From Deltaproteobacteria bacterium (GTDB lineage Bacteria > Myxococcota > XYA12-FULL-58-9 > JAUUZB01): a DNA stretch of 6,431 bases. The position numbers were made by a program, and so were the translations under genes. Under the pieces are notes generated by a model, which was given only the letters and a program-made list of their open reading frames with translations, was not told the origin of the DNA and ran no database searches. The DNA is taken from assembly GCA_030590185.1 (NCBI GenBank), contig JAUUZB010000253.1, forward strand, positions 1 through 6,431, written 5' to 3'. Positions 5,759 to 6,431 of the stretch are shown piece after piece; positions within the stretch are counted from its first letter, which is position 1; every line of letters begins with the position of its first letter.

Positions 5759-6431
5759 CTACTCCTTGGCCTGCATCGCCACCACCGGTTGGATACCGAC
5801 CGCGATCCGGGCGGGCCAGAAGGTAGCAGCCAGGCTGACCAGCAAGATCACCACAAAGGCGAAGATCAGATTGCCGGCATCAAAAGTAGGGTAGAGTCGC
5901 GGTCCGGAGAACAGGAAGATCAAGAATTGGTGCACCGCCGGTATGCCCACCCGGCCGATGACAGTCACCGCTAGAGCCCCGGCGATCATGCCGAGCACAC
6001 CGGAGAGCATGCCCAGGACCGCGGTCTCCACCAGCAGCATATAAACCACGAACGACTTGCGCGCCCCGATGGCGCGCATGGTGCCGATCTCGTCGACTCG
6101 CTCCATGGTCGCCATGACCATCGAGTTGTTGATGATCACGATGGCGACCACGAAGATGATCAGGATGGCGACGTAGAACACGCCGCGCAGCACCACGATC
6201 AGCTGCCCGACCATGCCGGATGCGGTCTGCCAATCGATCAACCTGAGGTTCAAGTCCTGCTCCGCCACCACCCGTTCCAGCGCCGCCTTGGTCTCGTACA
6301 GGAGCTCCGGGTCGTCGAGGATGCTGGCGGCGTTGTCCGCGATGCCGTCGTCGATCTCTTCCTGCTTTTAGGTCTCGGCGATGCGGCCGGCGGCCTCGAC
6401 CGCAAACTTGTCGTCGAATAAGGCCTCCCCG
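5759..6431 (-). CDS. FtsX/LolC-type ABC permease (permease 2), 5' end outside window, with in-frame stop
   Basis: The visible part is the C-terminal half of a second FtsX-type permease. It has part of the periplasmic domain (ALERVVAEQDLNLRLIDWQTASG), a TM (VVLRGVFYVAILIIFVVAIVIINN), the FtsX signature NNSMVMATMERVDEIGTMRAIGARK, then a TM near VETAVLGMLSGVLGMIAGAL and a final TM ending in FWPARIAVGIQPVVAMQAKE. It stops with TAG at 5761-5759, 3 nt before permease 1. Translating to the right edge in the same frame gives GEALFDDKFAVEAAGRIAET, then a TAA (6370-6368), then KQEEIDDGIADNAASILDDP, so the frame is the same on both sides of a nonsense codon. A start at GTG 6271 would lose TM1 and most of the periplasmic domain and would not make a functional permease. 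The gene may be a pseudogene or hold a sequence error. It pairs with permease 1 in a presumed heterodimer. Confidence 0.85.
5762..5767 (-). promoter_or_regulatory. Ribosome binding site of permease 1
   Basis: AAGGAG (the reverse complement of CTCCTT at 5762-5767) lies 6 nt before the ATG at 5755 and overlaps the last two sense codons (Lys-Glu) of permease 2. It is the clearest Shine-Dalgarno site in the window, and it supports the chosen start and translation coupling between the two permeases. The other minus-strand junctions have only weak purine tracts. Confidence 0.75.
6368..6370 (-). other. In-frame TAA inside permease 2
   Basis: The codon order on the minus strand is GCC GAG ACC TAA AAG CAG GAA. 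The frame before and after is GC3-rich and protein-like, so a frameshift is not needed. A single change from CAA, GAA or AAA (Gln, Glu or Lys) would create it, and the ET_KQEE context suits any of these. Confidence 0.7.

Noticed and set aside
6368..6370. Reassignment of TAA to a sense codon
   Set aside because: The five gene ends visible here use TGA or TAG, which is compatible with it, but the sample is tiny and no other internal TAA occurs in the window; a nonsense mutation or sequence error is simpler.
6269..6370. Permease 2 as a short intact gene starting at GTG 6271
   Set aside because: The 170-residue product would lack TM1 and the periplasmic domain, and coding-like sequence continues upstream in the same frame.

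Overview
The window is GC-rich (roughly 60-65% by eye), densely coding, and comes from a Gram-negative bacterium. The evidence is a predicted outer-membrane beta-barrel protein, a LolA-like periplasmic protein and two FtsX/LolC-type ABC permeases. Style and composition fit Pseudomonadota or Myxococcota-like lineages, but nothing here fixes the taxonomy. I see no tRNA, rRNA, mobile element or CRISPR.

Layout: positions 1-212 hold a possible left-truncated minus-strand reading frame of unknown identity and the short upstream region of a plus-strand gene. Positions 213-1922 (+) encode a CapA-family metallophosphatase-like protein with an extra C-terminal beta-rich region and a C-terminal membrane anchor. 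An 85-bp convergent gap follows, with palindromic ATTGA/TCAAT motifs at its capA edge. The rest (2008-6431) is one tightly packed minus-strand operon. Read in transcription order it has FtsX-type permease 2 (5' end outside the window), FtsX-type permease 1, a LolA-like outer-membrane lipoprotein-sorting protein, and an outer-membrane beta-barrel protein. Gene junctions are a 3-nt gap, a 1-nt TGATG overlap and a 2-5-nt gap, so translation is probably coupled.

Working together (inference): the two permeases would form an inner-membrane Lol/MacB-type mechanotransmission ABC complex whose ATPase should lie just outside the right edge. The LolA-like protein would receive a lipid or lipoprotein in the periplasm, and the barrel protein would be the outer-membrane partner. 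The barrel protein carries an unusual acidic repeat region (consensus REAEIFGD, four copies) just after its signal peptide.

The main anomaly is an in-frame TAA (6368-6370, minus strand) inside permease 2, with good coding sequence in the same frame on both sides. The gene is therefore a nonsense pseudogene, carries a sequence error, or is a recent mutant. The most interesting candidates for new biology are the LolA-like plus repeat-bearing barrel plus paired FtsX permease cassette, and the membrane-anchored CapA variant.
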